Below, one piece after another: positions 12,280-30,000 of a DNA stretch of 64,000 bases. The position numbers were made by a program, and so were the translations under genes. This stretch comes from Whitmania pigra. Taxonomy: Eukaryota; Annelida; Clitellata; Hirudinida; Haemopidae. The stretch spans positions 2,743,501 to 2,807,500 of the forward strand of contig JAJTWR010000365.1 of NCBI GenBank assembly GCA_021613335.1, given 5' to 3'. The notes under the pieces are model-generated. The model worked only from the letters and a program-made list of their open reading frames with translations. It was not told the DNA's origin and did no database searches. Each line of letters opens with the position of its first letter. Within the stretch, counting starts at the first letter, position 1.

Positions 12280-13594
12280 TTTCATGAAATGCGCGCAACA
12301 TATCATAAATGCTATACTGTGAGCGTCACCGGATAAGTTGTTGACATAATCGTACATTTTCTGTATGTATTCCGATACAGTCATTTCATTGAAAATAACT
12401 GTCAAAGCAGCGAGCGGTTTTGCATTTTATTTTCTCTACTGTCGCGGCATTTGCCAACGGCTTAGGTAAACATCAATGACTGCATTGACGGCAGTAACTA
12501 TTACTAAAGCAATTGGCCACATCCGAGTATAACCTTTAACTGCTTTCCTAAATGCCTTTTTTGTCTATATAATCCTTTAAGTGTTCGGAGCTAAGAAAGT
12601 AAAAGCATGTTATGATTTGTCTTTCATAGCTCATGACACGGCTGTATAAAAAATCTTTTCATAACACACGTTGGCTTACGGACAACCGACCCAGTTGAAT
12701 CAAAATACAAAACTGGGCAAATACCTTCTTTGGCACCAATCCCCAAAGCTATAAAAAATTGATGATAAAAGAAATACATAATCTGGTATGGAATAACACT
12801 TAATTGTATAAATTTCCTTTACGTTTCGTTAGCCTCATACTGACACATATGGTTAAGGGTCAAGACTTCATTGTTCGTGATGAGGTTTCGATGAGCAAAT
12901 ACGGACTTTGCTTTCCTCAGCAACTGATGTGAATGCCTGTGCTATTGCCGCTAGCCAGCAATTTCTTGGACTTAATGCTATACTCGACAGCTGATGGAGC
13001 CATGTGCTCCAGCTCCTTCTGAACCAATCTTTTGCTCTCATCTCGCAATTACAGTCCGAGAACTCCTTTGTGGATATGTTTAAAGTTTGTAAAAACCTGG
13101 ATAGATTTACGACTGCACATAAAAATGATAGTAGATTCATCACGAATCTCTCCATAGGGAACCGCTTCAGGAACTTCTTCAGAACGAAAATTTCTTAAAA
13201 GATTGAGAGACCTCATCAGTCCGAGGTTTTGTGTTTTAGAATGAAGAACAGAAATGCAAGCTTGAATGTAAGAATCGGCTTCAAGAAAAATTGTGGCGTC
13301 TATGATTTTAATGTAATAACCGTGATGCCAAACCTTACGGGACACTGAACTTCGCCACATAACTTCTCCAAGCTCCAATCGTGCAGGAAATTATTAATTA
13401 ATTTTTGTTACGTTATATTCAGCATCTTTTGTCAATATAGAAATCAACCTCAGTGGTACTTCAGATTGATAAAAATAGCGCTTCTCACTCCAAAATAACT
13501 TCTTGCCTCCTATCTCATTTGATTCTCTTCTCGATGATCTCTTCTCAGGCCCTTTGTCTTTGGCCTCATTACACTGATGCAACAAATTTTCCTC

Positions 13595-14600
13595 CTCATC
13601 ATTTGCAGCCAATCTAACATCACGTGCTGCCATCTTCATGAAATGCGCGCAGCAAAGCGTAAAGGCTATACCCAGAGCATCACCGAATAAGTTGTTCACA
13701 TAATCATACATTTTCTGTATGTATTCCGATGCAGTCATTTCATTGAAAATGTCCATCAATGACTGCATTGATTCCTGGGAATAATCAGTAACTATCAATG
13801 AAGAAATTGACCGCATCCGAGTAAAACCTTTAACTGCTTTCCTAAAGACTTTCAAAGGTATGTCTATGTAATCCTTTGAGTGTTCGGTACCAAGAAAATC
13901 AAAGCAGGGTATGATTTGTTTTTCATAGCTAATAACCCCGCTATACAAAGAAATTCTTTTCGTAACGCATGCAGGCTTCGAACCACAGACTCAGTTGAAT
14001 CGAAATATAAAACTGGGCAAACACCCTCCTTGGCACCAATCCCCAAAGCTATAAAAATTTATATGATGATAAAAGAAATACACCACCTGAAACGGAAAAA
14101 CACTTAATTGTATAAATTTTGTATCCGTTTCTAAGGCCTCATACTGACACCTATGGTGAAGTGTCAAAACTTCATCGTTCATAATGAGGTATTTGCTTTT
14201 TTCAAGACTTGCCTGGTGTAAATCCCTGTGCTATTTCCGCAAGCCATCAATTTTTGGTTAACCTTTGACTTGATGCGATATTCAACCGCTCCAGCTCCTT
14301 CTGAACCAATGTTCGGCTCTCCCCTCGCAATTGCAGTCCGAGAACTCCTTTGTGAATGTGTTTCTCGAGGTTTGTAAACACCTGGATAGATTTCCTACTT
14401 ACCGAACATAGAAATGATCTACATTCGCTATGCTTGGAAAAGAAATGGTAGCGTCTAACATTTCCATTTCCTTTCACAACAACGCAATGAGTGGTGACAG
14501 GTGTTATCATAGTACGGATATAGTCATTGCATTGACCTTTGGAATGTTTCTCTTCTTGCAAATATTTGGATGTATCTTCAAACAAGTCTCTCGACAATAT
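13595..14600. repeat. 1,006-bp direct duplication, copy 2
   Basis: Second copy of 11274-12279. It is followed at once by unrelated sequence (ctccattgtgcagtc), whereas copy 1 continues into another transposase piece (ttcatgaaatgcgcgc). Apparent identity over the kilobase implies a young event compared with the neighbouring diverged copies. Confidence 0.85.
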
Positions 14601-14734
14601 CTCCATTGTGCAGTCTCTGAAACTATTAACTCAATTTCTTGATTTTGAGATAGTGCCTGATGCAGGAATTACCTTTAAGGTTACAAACATAAGGTGTGGC
14701 CCCAAACTGGATTTATTACCGATGTCACATAACA

Positions 14735-15332
14735 TTATTTTACATTAAGTCGGTCCATGACTGACTCCTCTTTATGAGAAGTCATTGCATCCATGATCAA
14801 CAGCTTTGAAAAGAATCCACCAGGTCTCGTTTGAGGAAATTTCTGAATCCAGAGCTTCATGCTGCTGTGTCCGTCCAGCCTTTTTTGTTGCAGTGAACAA
14901 GGAATTTTTCGCGTGGCATTAGATCTTATTAAAACCAACATCGGTTTTAACTCGTGCCAGCTGTAGTTTATCTAAGTACGACATTGAAGCACGTCCTTTC
15001 GTGACCAGTTGTTGTTATTGCCACAGTTCTGGCGCCAGATGCTTCTACTGTTCTCGTGGTGGGAATGTTGCAAGCTATCTCTTCCTTTGTTCCAAGACCC
15101 ATAGTTTAACTATAGACTCTACCAGACTCTAACTTTGGCCATTTTGCATTTTGGCCACATCATGCACTTTTTCTCGGATTCAGTTTCTCAAGCAAGCATA
15201 CTTTATCCTTTCACGAACCGACACTTCATTAACTTTGAACTCCCGAGCAGCTGCTCTGTTACCTTTGTCTTTTGCTCTAGAAACGACTTGAAGCTTGTAG
15301 GCAGCAGTGTACTAGTTATGTTTATCAGCCAT
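14735..15332 (-). pseudogene. pogo/Tigger-like transposase pseudogene
   Basis: The start at 15332 reads MADKHN, a stop, then YTAAYKLQVVSRAKDKGNRA and AAREFKVNEVSVRERIKYA. This is the N-terminal helix-turn-helix (psq/CENP-B-like) layout of pogo-class transposases. At 14941-14735 the complement reads WIQKFPQTRPGGFFSKLLIM followed by DAMTSHK, the start of a DDE catalytic domain of the same class, with Asp in LLIMDAMTSHK. Stops at codon 7 and later, and the absence of the middle, show it is inactive. The two ends are in the right order and orientation for one internally deleted element. Confidence 0.7.
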
Positions 15333-16330
15333 TTTTTTTAACAACGTCGATATTTCAATCAAGAGCACTTCTATCTATATATCTCTGCATCTATCACTTC
15401 AAGCGTCGGCCGCACAGCCAACGGAAGATTTTTTTACAACTTTTATATTTGATTGTTTTATATATTAGAAACTGTTTCAATTTAATATTTTAATATATAT
15501 AATTTTAATTTACTGCATTAATTTCATGCTTTACGTAATGTCATAATTATTTATAGTGGTTAAGAAGACCTGAATCTGTGTAATAACCACTCTGACATTT
15601 TGCATAATTCATCAATGTTTCTCATTGAATTTGAACTCTATTTGAGCATGATGATTAAATAAAAAATAAATCTAATTAAAATGTTCAGTGTCGTGATTAT
15701 TTGTTAAATATCTTTAGCCAAAAGAAAAAAATATGTCTATTGGTGAGTGTTATAATCGTTTGCGTGTTTAAAAGTGATTTTCTACACAAATTGTAAAACT
15801 TGCATATTATATTTGTCTGCGTGTTAATTTCGTGAAAATACGGTAATTGGAGAATTTTATCTAGCTGAATCGGTGTCACGAGGATTGTATAGTGAATTAG
15901 ATGTTGTATCAGGATCAGGAGGGCGTAAGATGGGTGTTTCGGCAATGAACTGAGTCGGATGTAACATGACTGGGTCGTGCATTTTTTAATCTTCGACGGG
16001 AGCAATAAAGTAGTGAAACATCAATCTTTAGTTGTTCAGTGCATTAGGTAACCTGATGTGCTTACTAGGAGGAAGACGACGACGATTGCAATAGCATCTT
16101 TTATCCAGATTCATAATTCATTTTGTACTTCTGGATCTGAGGCCTTAACTTGTGATGTGTATCATGAATAAGAAGCCTGAAAATAAGAAAATTTAAATAT
16201 TGTAATATTTTAAATTAGTAAAATAATTGCCTATAACAAATAAACATAAAAAAATTATATACTAACTGAAAAGTTAAAAGCTGTCATAATAATAACACCA
16301 CCAGCTACAACAATAATAACAACAATTTTC
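15333..16330. other. Intergenic AT-rich stretch
   Basis: No gene recognised. It carries the second copy of the short repeat seen at 340-390 (here about 15546-15590) and AAT/ACA microsatellite runs near 16290-16330. Confidence 0.45.
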
Positions 16331-16339
16331 ATCATCATT

Positions 16340-17345
16340 TCTTACCCTCTCTGATGCCATCAGAGTTGATGCACTCAAAGAACTTGTGACCTCTGACATG
16401 CTGATACTTCAACCTCGATGACCTCTCCTCCAAAAGACCTTCAATGAAGCTCTTGGCAGCTTCTAACAGAGGAAAGATCTTCAGGGAATTACAAGCTGGC
16501 CCATGGTCAAATAAAGTTCTGATTAATTATTCATGAGTAAATTAATTATTGTTGCAACCATAATGAATGATCAATTGCTTGGTTGTCAAATGTACTTGAT
16601 GGCATTAACATTGAGAGCCATCTTCAAGTAACTAATTAACCATTTGTTAAAGTAAACATACTTTATAAACAATTGCACAGAGAGAAATATTGCGTAACAC
16701 CAGCAACAACAATAATAACAACCATAATAATAATAGTAATAATAATAATATTAATAATAATGATGATGGTGATGATTATTATTATTATTACCACCACAAG
16801 AATCAATCAAGACCTCCCAGCTTGTTGTTCATGATGCTAGAGTAGAGCACCAGTTTCGAGTTGAATTCGGACAGTCTGAAAAAGGCAGACGACCTCCAAT
16901 CGCATTCTCCCCTGCCGAAGTCCCCCTCGAGCTGCGATTGGTCGTCAGGAGTTCAGGGGCTGATGTAGTCTGGGGTTCTGGGGGGTACGAACATCTTGCG
17001 GCTTATGCGAAATCGCGTTGGTAGGAAAGTGAATATCATCGTGCGGGTTTAAATTAGGATTAACAATGACTAATATCAATTGCGAGTGTAATAGAATCCC
17101 ATTGAGAAGAAATCAAGTAAATGATTGAAAATGAAAATGAGTTTAAAGTTGCAACAATAACATTTTTAAAAAGTTGTAACAAGTAATTAAAAAAATTAAA
17201 AGTTGTAACAAGTAGTTAAAAAAAAAATAAAAGTTGTAACAAATTAACAACAAATAATCTTCAAACCATCTCCTCCATGCTGCAAGAGCCAAAGTCATCC
17301 AACTTCACCAGTTCTGTCGATGAGGACGTTCTTGTCAAATTTATT
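16340..17345 (-). pseudogene. Citron-kinase-like AGC kinase fragment, decayed
   Basis: Three exon-sized blocks on the complement follow the order of an AGC kinase domain. Block 17345-17265 reads NVLIDRTGE, then after a frameshift LDDFGSCSMEEM (catalytic-loop end and DFG). Block 16990-16800 reads PRTPDYISP, a stop, then GECDWRSSAFFRL (activation segment GTPDYxxPE and the following DWW region, both mutated). Block 16500-16345 reads SLKIFPLLEAAKSFIEGLLE, then RLKYQHVRGHKFFECINSDG (C-lobe end, HPFF region). The RLKYQ...INSDGIRE segment is closest, from memory, to citron rho-interacting kinase. The stop, the frameshift and the damaged GTPDY and DWW motifs indicate a pseudogene or relic. No 5' half of the kinase was found. 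Confidence 0.55.
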
Positions 17346-17463
17346 TATTCATAGAGAAATTCAGTTATAATTTAATTTTCCATAAACAAGAAAATTATAA
17401 TATAACCAAGTAAATATGGCTAGAATCGGAAAATGAATGAAGTTATAACATATATGATTATTT

Positions 17464-17800
17464 TTACAGTCCAGATATTTTTCTAGATTTCTGTGTGGCA
17501 AAGTCGCTGATGACGTCACTGAAGTCTAATTCACGCAGTACGTCTGACTCGATGCTCATTACAGCCAAATTTACAAATCGTGCCTGCTTCATTGATGTTC
17601 GTAATCGGTTCGCAATTAGCTTGTGTTTTAAAAATATGCATTCCCAACGCAGTTTGATACCAAAAATAAAGTATATCCGTAGAGCTATCTCAATGTTTGG
17701 GAAAGTGTTCTGCATCCCCTTATTAGCAATTTGTATCAGTATATCATTAATCTGCTGATAGTCACGCTTGAGTGCCTTCGTTGCGTCAGCTTTGCAGGAT
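17464..17800 (-). mobile_element. hAT/ZMYM-type transposase C-terminal remnant
   Basis: On the complement, ILIQIANKGMQNTFPNIEIA runs into LRIYFIFG, then KHKLIANRLRTSMKQARFVN and LAVMSIESDVLRELDFSDVI. This matches the layout of the hAT C-terminal dimerisation domain found in zinc-finger MYM-type proteins: FPNI..ALRI, then KLIK..LRSTM...RL..LA..SIE. The usual SGERSFSK box is altered to KLRWECIFLK. Upstream sequence to 18128 is open in places but not recognised. It is a fragment, not an intact gene. Confidence 0.65.
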
Positions 17801-18129
17801 CAACGCATTCTTGTGACATGTTTGGGAATCAATGATTAAACACCATGTTTCAAGGCCTCAGTCAAAAGTTGATGCCGATCCGTGGAAATTGTGAAGAAGA
17901 CAAACAGCATCTCAAGGAAGTCACAAACTTCTGCAGCATTTTCACAAGCAAGCTTAAATAATGTGATGTACAAGAAATCCAGGAGACAAGGGTTTTATCA
18001 TGATTTAGGCAAGAATATCTTGAAATGAAATGAAATAAGCTAAATTCCCAAGGCTCAAATGTATTAACGATTGCACATGAAACGACATTTTTCTGGTATT
18101 CTTGGAACAATTTCTTGAGTACATTCAAT

Positions 18130-19039
18130 TAATTCACACAAACCTCTGATCATAAATCAAATTAATTATTAATTATTTAGCGCTCATACCCGAGGGCTAA
18201 TTCTCCGAGAGATCCACTGGTATTTTAACGAAGTTCGAATCTCGTGAGTCGAAAATGTCTATTAATGCCTCCGAAGGCAGACGCGAATTGCGAATCCACG
18301 TTAAGATAGAGTTTTTTAAACGTTACTTATTTTTGAAGAAAGAACTGGATGTTGAAATTTTTTCCGACTTTAAACTCAATGGAAAAACAACTTTCCTCTT
18401 AAGCGCTATAGATAGCTAAAGTCAGACACATGAATTCTGTATTCGAGATGATGATTCGAAATAGATATGCTTTTGCAAATAAGTTTAGACGTAGAACTTG
18501 GGTGCGCGATCAAACTATTGTTTTTTTGTATAGGATGAATGGTTTTGAGAAACATTTTGTTATTGCTAGTTAATAATAATTACAAGTAAGAGGGAATACC
18601 TCGCCGGAAGATGAAACAAGAACAATTTTGTTTATAATGAATGTGTTCATGAAAAATGTCCACACATAAATGAAATGATTTTCTACAGAACAAAAAATTA
18701 ATCAGAAGAGGTATGGAATACTCTTAACTTGAAAATTGAAGTACTGCAGTCAGTAACTAGCAGCTATTTGCTTCTTTGAAGAATAAATCACAGCGAATAT
18801 CACCACAATTACTATTTTAATCAAATGCATCCTAGCAAAACAAAGATTTAAAAAAAAAATTAAACTTTCTTAATTTGCTAAGCTTGAAATTAACCTAAAG
18901 TTCAACGAAGCGCTGGTGGAATGAAGACAGTGCACAGAATCGAAAATAAATTCTGTTAAATTATTTTTTAAGATTAATTATTAGAAAGTAAATAAGAGTT
19001 TAATTAAATAATTCCTATGAAATTTAATTGTTATTAATA
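18130..19039. other. Intergenic region and Na+/K+-ATPase 3' UTR
   Basis: No gene recognised. The part next to 19040 should hold the 3' UTR of the minus-strand ATPase gene. A tRNA-like word at 18225-18250 was examined and rejected. Confidence 0.45.
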
Positions 19040-24828
<5,789 letters not shown>

Positions 24829-27003
24829 TTTCTCGGATTTTAAGAGTTCGAAATTTACTCCAGTTAAACTTCAAATTGTTCTTAATTTGTAGAATATTCA
24901 AACTATAGCAGAGCTAAAGTTATTCGTCACGCCACTAATGCGCAAATAAACTTATCTGAAAATATTATTACGACAATAATTGGACTTTTAATTGCAGCAC
25001 TCCTATTGGCTGAAAACTAATGTCTCCAAAAGTGCCACATTTCAGCGCGTACACAAATCCGTATTCAACGAGGCTGTGAAAAACCTTCAATCGACCAACC
25101 ATTCGAAACTCGAATCACTTTTAAATGCTATATTTTTTGTTTAATTATGGCTGGTTTAAGAATTAAATTTAACTGAAACTTTATTTGATTCAAACACCTG
25201 TATATAAAAACAATATTGCATAATATTAAACTGCAGGAAGCCTGTCTAATTCATATTAATTTATCTCCACATTATGATTACTTATGAGATAATTAAAATT
25301 ATTATTACTAATATTACTCATTATTATTAATTTTATTGTCACAGAAAAATTTTACCTCGTACATCATGACAATTATAACGTTTTGAAGGTACCTATCTCT
25401 AAAATCATGCTTTAATAATTCTTAATAAAGTTCACAATGTTTAGCATTAATACTTTCAGAACCGAATATTCTGTGTCGTGAAAATTTAAAATTAAAAAAT
25501 ATTTGATAGAATTCACTGAACTCAATATCTAGAATTAAGTGCAGGAATAAAATCATTTATCATGTCAGCTTTCATCGCTTTCACTTGGAGGCCAATATTT
25601 TGGGAGGAACTGGTTTTATGTTGCAATTCATTGCATTGTTTGATATTTGCTGAATAAGTCGGGATTAAACTGTCCCGGTGTCCCGCTCAATTTGAGGGTC
25701 ATAAACCAAGTTATCTTTAAGGTTTGCTTATGAAATAAGCTCAACGTTATTAATAAGAAAAAAAATAATTCAAAGTTTTATAAACTTGAAAGTTTGCTTA
25801 ATTTCATCTAAAAGTACCAAACTCAAAACAGTGGCAATGTTATTAATGGTAAGTGTTAATAGCGGGGAAGCCGTGATATTTAAAATAAAAGAACAAAATC
25901 AATTTTAATTTAAAAACTTTCTAGCTGTGCCCTACTAAATCCGGCCACTAGTTCCAGTGTTTGATTCCCTCGCCAAAGTATTCTAGATCTGCCATTGATT
26001 GTGTGCCATCCCGAACCTTGGACTAGGCGAGCTGTAATGATCTGGCCAGCCACTCCTTCGAGAACTCGTATTAATAAGTCTAACTCGCTGGAGTTAGAGG
26101 CAAAGTTATTCAAAGATTCTAGGCAAATCTAAACAATGAACAATGAATACTGAAACATGTTTGCATGGTCAAGTTGATCAAACTGAGAGGAACTCATAAT
26201 TATTATTTAAATAGCTGGCAACCAAATCGTGCACACTCAACACTAATGAAAACCATTACTGTACTTTAATTTACAATTTTCTTATCAACAGCATTTCAAA
26301 AAGCCTATTAGTTCGGGCCCCCAAGTGTTTAAGTCTGAATTATAATTATATCAAGTCAGATTCCCACTTCAGTCACAATCACGATCCAGTCAGCTTCACT
26401 TTATCTCGAAATATTTCTTTTTACTTTCTATTTGGTCACACGTCAAATTCAGAATCATTATTACTACCGTTATTGTCAGGCATTACATTCTAGAAGGAAA
26501 ATTATAAATTACTTATACCTGTCCTACCGATCAAACCTCCACTTAAGGATTACAAATTGTGTTTAAAACCACTTTTGTTAGTTGCAATTTAATACCGATA
26601 AAACAATATTGGTAATTTAATATTGGTAATTTAATATAGGTAATTTAATAATGGTAATACGACACCAATCACCAAGAAGAATGCCAGCAAAAAACTAACA
26701 TGGTAATCGCTCGAACACCATCACATAACTTACAACGCCCCTACTCACGAGAAAATCTTATCATTCGATAGCCAACATCATTACCACAATTACCGTCATC
26801 ATCACCATTCCTGAGAGATTAGAAATCTCAATGCAAACTGTAATGCCTTAGGCGATTTTATAAAATATCCGCTTCAAAACAAAACTATTTTTTTTAGCTC
26901 AGAGATGCTATCATGTGTTTAAACAAAAAAAAAAATAAAAGCAATTTAAGAAACCTTTATTAAATAAAATATTCCATGACACTCAAACGTTAAATATTGT
27001 CCA
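24829..27003. other. Intergenic region between ATPase and DNAI1
   Basis: Contains the 5' flank of the minus-strand ATPase gene (24829-25140) and the 3' flank of DNAI1. The only coding-like stretch is a 67-codon complement frame at 26113-25910 (includes LLIRVLEGVAGQIITARLVQ). It has no recognisable domain or splice context and stands out only by its higher GC, so I treat it as unassigned, possibly a repeat fragment. Confidence 0.45.
26956..26961 (-). promoter_or_regulatory. Candidate polyadenylation signal for DNAI1
   Basis: TTTATT on the plus strand, AATAAA on the coding strand, about 45 nt after the DNAI1 stop codon. It is the nearest such hexamer. Confidence 0.45.
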
Positions 27004-30000
27004 TCAAACATCAATCTTGTTGCCATTGGAAACGTGGTGGCTGGGGGGTGACGGTCGCACCATGGAGAGGATTTTTTCCATTTTTTCGACTTCATTTTGC
27101 CTCCTGTTGTTGTCTTTATCCTCCTCCTTGACTTGTTCCTGATTCTTCTTCTCCTGATAATATGATGATAACAATAATTATAAGAGCAATAATTATAATA
27201 TAATAACTATATAATAATAGTTGAGCAATGCAATCTCAATCACATACTGTAACTCAAAAGAATTTCAAAATTTTCAAGCTCATAGTGTAGGAGGAAGAAG
27301 GTACCGAGGAATCTTATCACAAAACAAATCTTTTAAAAACATGTCAGCATTTCTACAAGACAGCTGATTGTAATAAAAAGGTAAAATAAGAAACAAAAAA
27401 AAAAGTATTATAAACAAACAAGGCAAATTACATTGAGTTAAACGAATAAAAAATGTATTCTTGACTTTGCGTAGAATGAACAGAAATCTGTGCATTTTGT
27501 GTATTTACTGCAAATACATATTTTAATACATAATTTTAATACATAATTTTAATACATATTTTAATATATAATTTTTATTCAAACCTTGGGCATCTTCCTC
27601 AAATTTGGTGAAAGTTTCAGTGATTTGACTGCACCTCTTAAATCACAGAAGCATTTAATAAATGTTATTTATAAAAATATTAAATAAATTGTGCTTCAGT
27701 AATTGTTGAAATATTTCAGAATTAAAATTAAATTGAAATAATAAAGCTGTACAACAGGGAGGCTGTGATGAACTTAACACAAAAGAAGTTATTGATTGAA
27801 ACCTAATTAGAATTAATTGCAAACCATCAATATCATCATCCAACATTGATGAACAACACAATGAACACCCAATAAAACCGTCCAATAATAGTATTATTAT
27901 ACCAGAGACCAATTTTAACATTCAATGTTGACAAGCAATAAATTAATCAACCTTAATTAATTAAATTAATAATTTCAAACCTTTCATTTCCAACAAGAAT
28001 GACGGGTTGTTTTGGGTTGAACGAAATGTGAGTCAACTTTGACTTCTTTCTTTTTCCGATTTGCTGCTCGCACAAACTTTCGTATTTGCTTACATTCAAG
28101 TCATACACATGCACCTGAACATTCAAAAGGTGTAAAAACTTGAACTTTAAACTAGAAATTAATTTTATCTAATGAACCTAAGAAGTAGGGGTTAACAAAT
28201 AAAGTTATTAAACATAAAATTGCAACCTTTCCGTCAATTGTGACAGCAGCAAAAACTGTGGAGGAATAAGGCGACCACTCCACGTCCGACACTGGACTTC
28301 TGAGATCAAACACCAGCAAAGGAAATCTGAAATGACAAGGTCATCGTTCAAATCTGCAATTGTAATTACGAATAATAATTAATTTAATAATAATAATAAT
28401 CTAATTACGAATAATAGCTCTAAATAAGCGACCACCTGCTGCTTATCGACTTGTCCCAGATTTTAATCGTCCAATCGTAGCCGCAGGTCATGAACACGGC
28501 AGGATGGTAATGATTCCACACCACTTTGTGCACGGGGCCCGAGTGGGCTTCGTAAGAACCGAGGTACCTGCTCGTTTGGTTCTTGGCGCACAAATGAACC
28601 ATGCCTTCCTCCGTACCAACGACGTACAACCGGTCGGCAGAAGGATGGAAGTCGAACGTCGTTCCCGATGCTGAGGTCACAAGTTAAGCTAATTAATTAA
28701 TTAATTTGTAATTTGTAATTGTAAGAAGCCTTGCCATTGAGAGGGACAGGAATAGTATCGAGATGATTGTTAAGATTGTCTTGTTTATCAAGAGACAGCT
28801 GAATTACAAGTCTGCTGATTAACTCGTTCTGAAAGTTTAATTTGCAATGATGCCATTTAATTGCAATTTAAACAAAATCATGACTAAATTAGAGGTTTAA
28901 AGGTTTAAAAATAAAAAGTATTTTCTAAAAAATTATTTACTGAAATAGTCACACAAAGCAACCTTCAAAATCGTCCAACACAAGACGTGTCCATCTCCTG
29001 AAACTGAGAAAAACTTGAAATCACCATCCTCCTCTTGCCATTTGACCTACAATTATTATTAAAACAAAATAAATAAATAAAATAATTAATTAAAAAATAT
29101 TCAGGCAACAACAATTGGTAAAACAAGATATCGGAAAGATTCATTCAAACAAAATAATTTCAAACCAATGTAAAACTTCAATTAAAAATAATAAATTAAA
29201 CCATCACATAAACAAATAATATTAATAATTACAGAATAAATTATAATAGTTACATAATCTACTTTGCATAACCACAACCTGCCACACAATGTCGAGATGC
29301 TTCCCCGTTGTTGCATCGCTGATGAAAACAGGTCCATCCCTGTTCCTGATGACGTCAAAGACAGCCACGTTTCCGTCGTGGAGTCCGACAACTGCAAGGT
29401 GGGGATATTTTGGGTGGAGGTCGAGGCACATGACCCCGCAGGGCATGGTAAACATGTGCTCAGGGTAGGAGGGATTCTTCAGGGAGTAATACAAAACCGC
29501 ACCGTTTCCCTGCTTTTCAAATTCATCTGTAAAGTTTAAACAAATATATCATTACCATCATTTGAAATAAATCCACTAAATTATTAAAGCTTAACATAAA
29601 TTATATTTTGTAAACAACCATTCAAATCAAAATGTATAAATTGCCAACAAGATCCAAAAGAAGCTGCGAAAAGGTCGAAGTGAAGTTTGCTCCAGCAGAG
29701 TGCGGTGATGCACGAATGCTTCAACTTTTCAAACTTGAACGACCACAGAGGCAGCAGAGTCCCCTTCGGATCTCTGAACTCGTCCGACAAATCTTCGTAG
29801 TACTTGAAATCTGCAAAAGTACATGACGAAGTAAGCAACAACTACCAATTTGGATAACCACATTTCATTACCAACAGCCGAATACTCAAACATCTCACAA
29901 TCATGTCTGAATTTGCAAAAGGTTCTTAAGAAATTGCAGATTTGCATTTTGATCAGTGCTAAGTTCAAAGAACTTTTGCAAAAGAAAAACATTTTTCATC

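Larger units (their letters stand above)
10961..14720 (-). mobile_element. Tandem array of decayed transposase-like copies
   Basis: On the complement, copies of one protein family recur in pieces. One block holds IALGIGAKEGVCPV followed by an SYEKQIIPCFDFLGTEHS peptide. Another holds SSLIVTDYSQESMQSLMDIF, then EYIQKMYDYVNNL and CCAHFMK. A third holds LSSIALSPRNCWLAAIAQAF. The arrangement (Asp in VTDYS, then a His-containing CCAHFMK) resembles MULE-like DDE transposases, but this is family memory, not a search. The marker word GGCACCAATCCCCAAAGC occurs four times in the same orientation (10984, 11711, 12732, 14032), so at least four partial copies are lined up. Stops and frameshifts break every copy. 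Confidence 0.55.

Noticed and set aside
18180..18260. tRNA-like stretch with gttcgaatct near 18227
   Set aside because: A T-loop-like word and a short complementary stem are present, but no D arm, anticodon arm or matching 7-bp acceptor stem could be built.
25910..26113. 67-codon complement frame with balanced composition
   Set aside because: No domain, splice context or partner exon. A gtttgattccc word resembling a pol III B box was considered as a SINE signal, but no convincing A box was seen at the expected distance.
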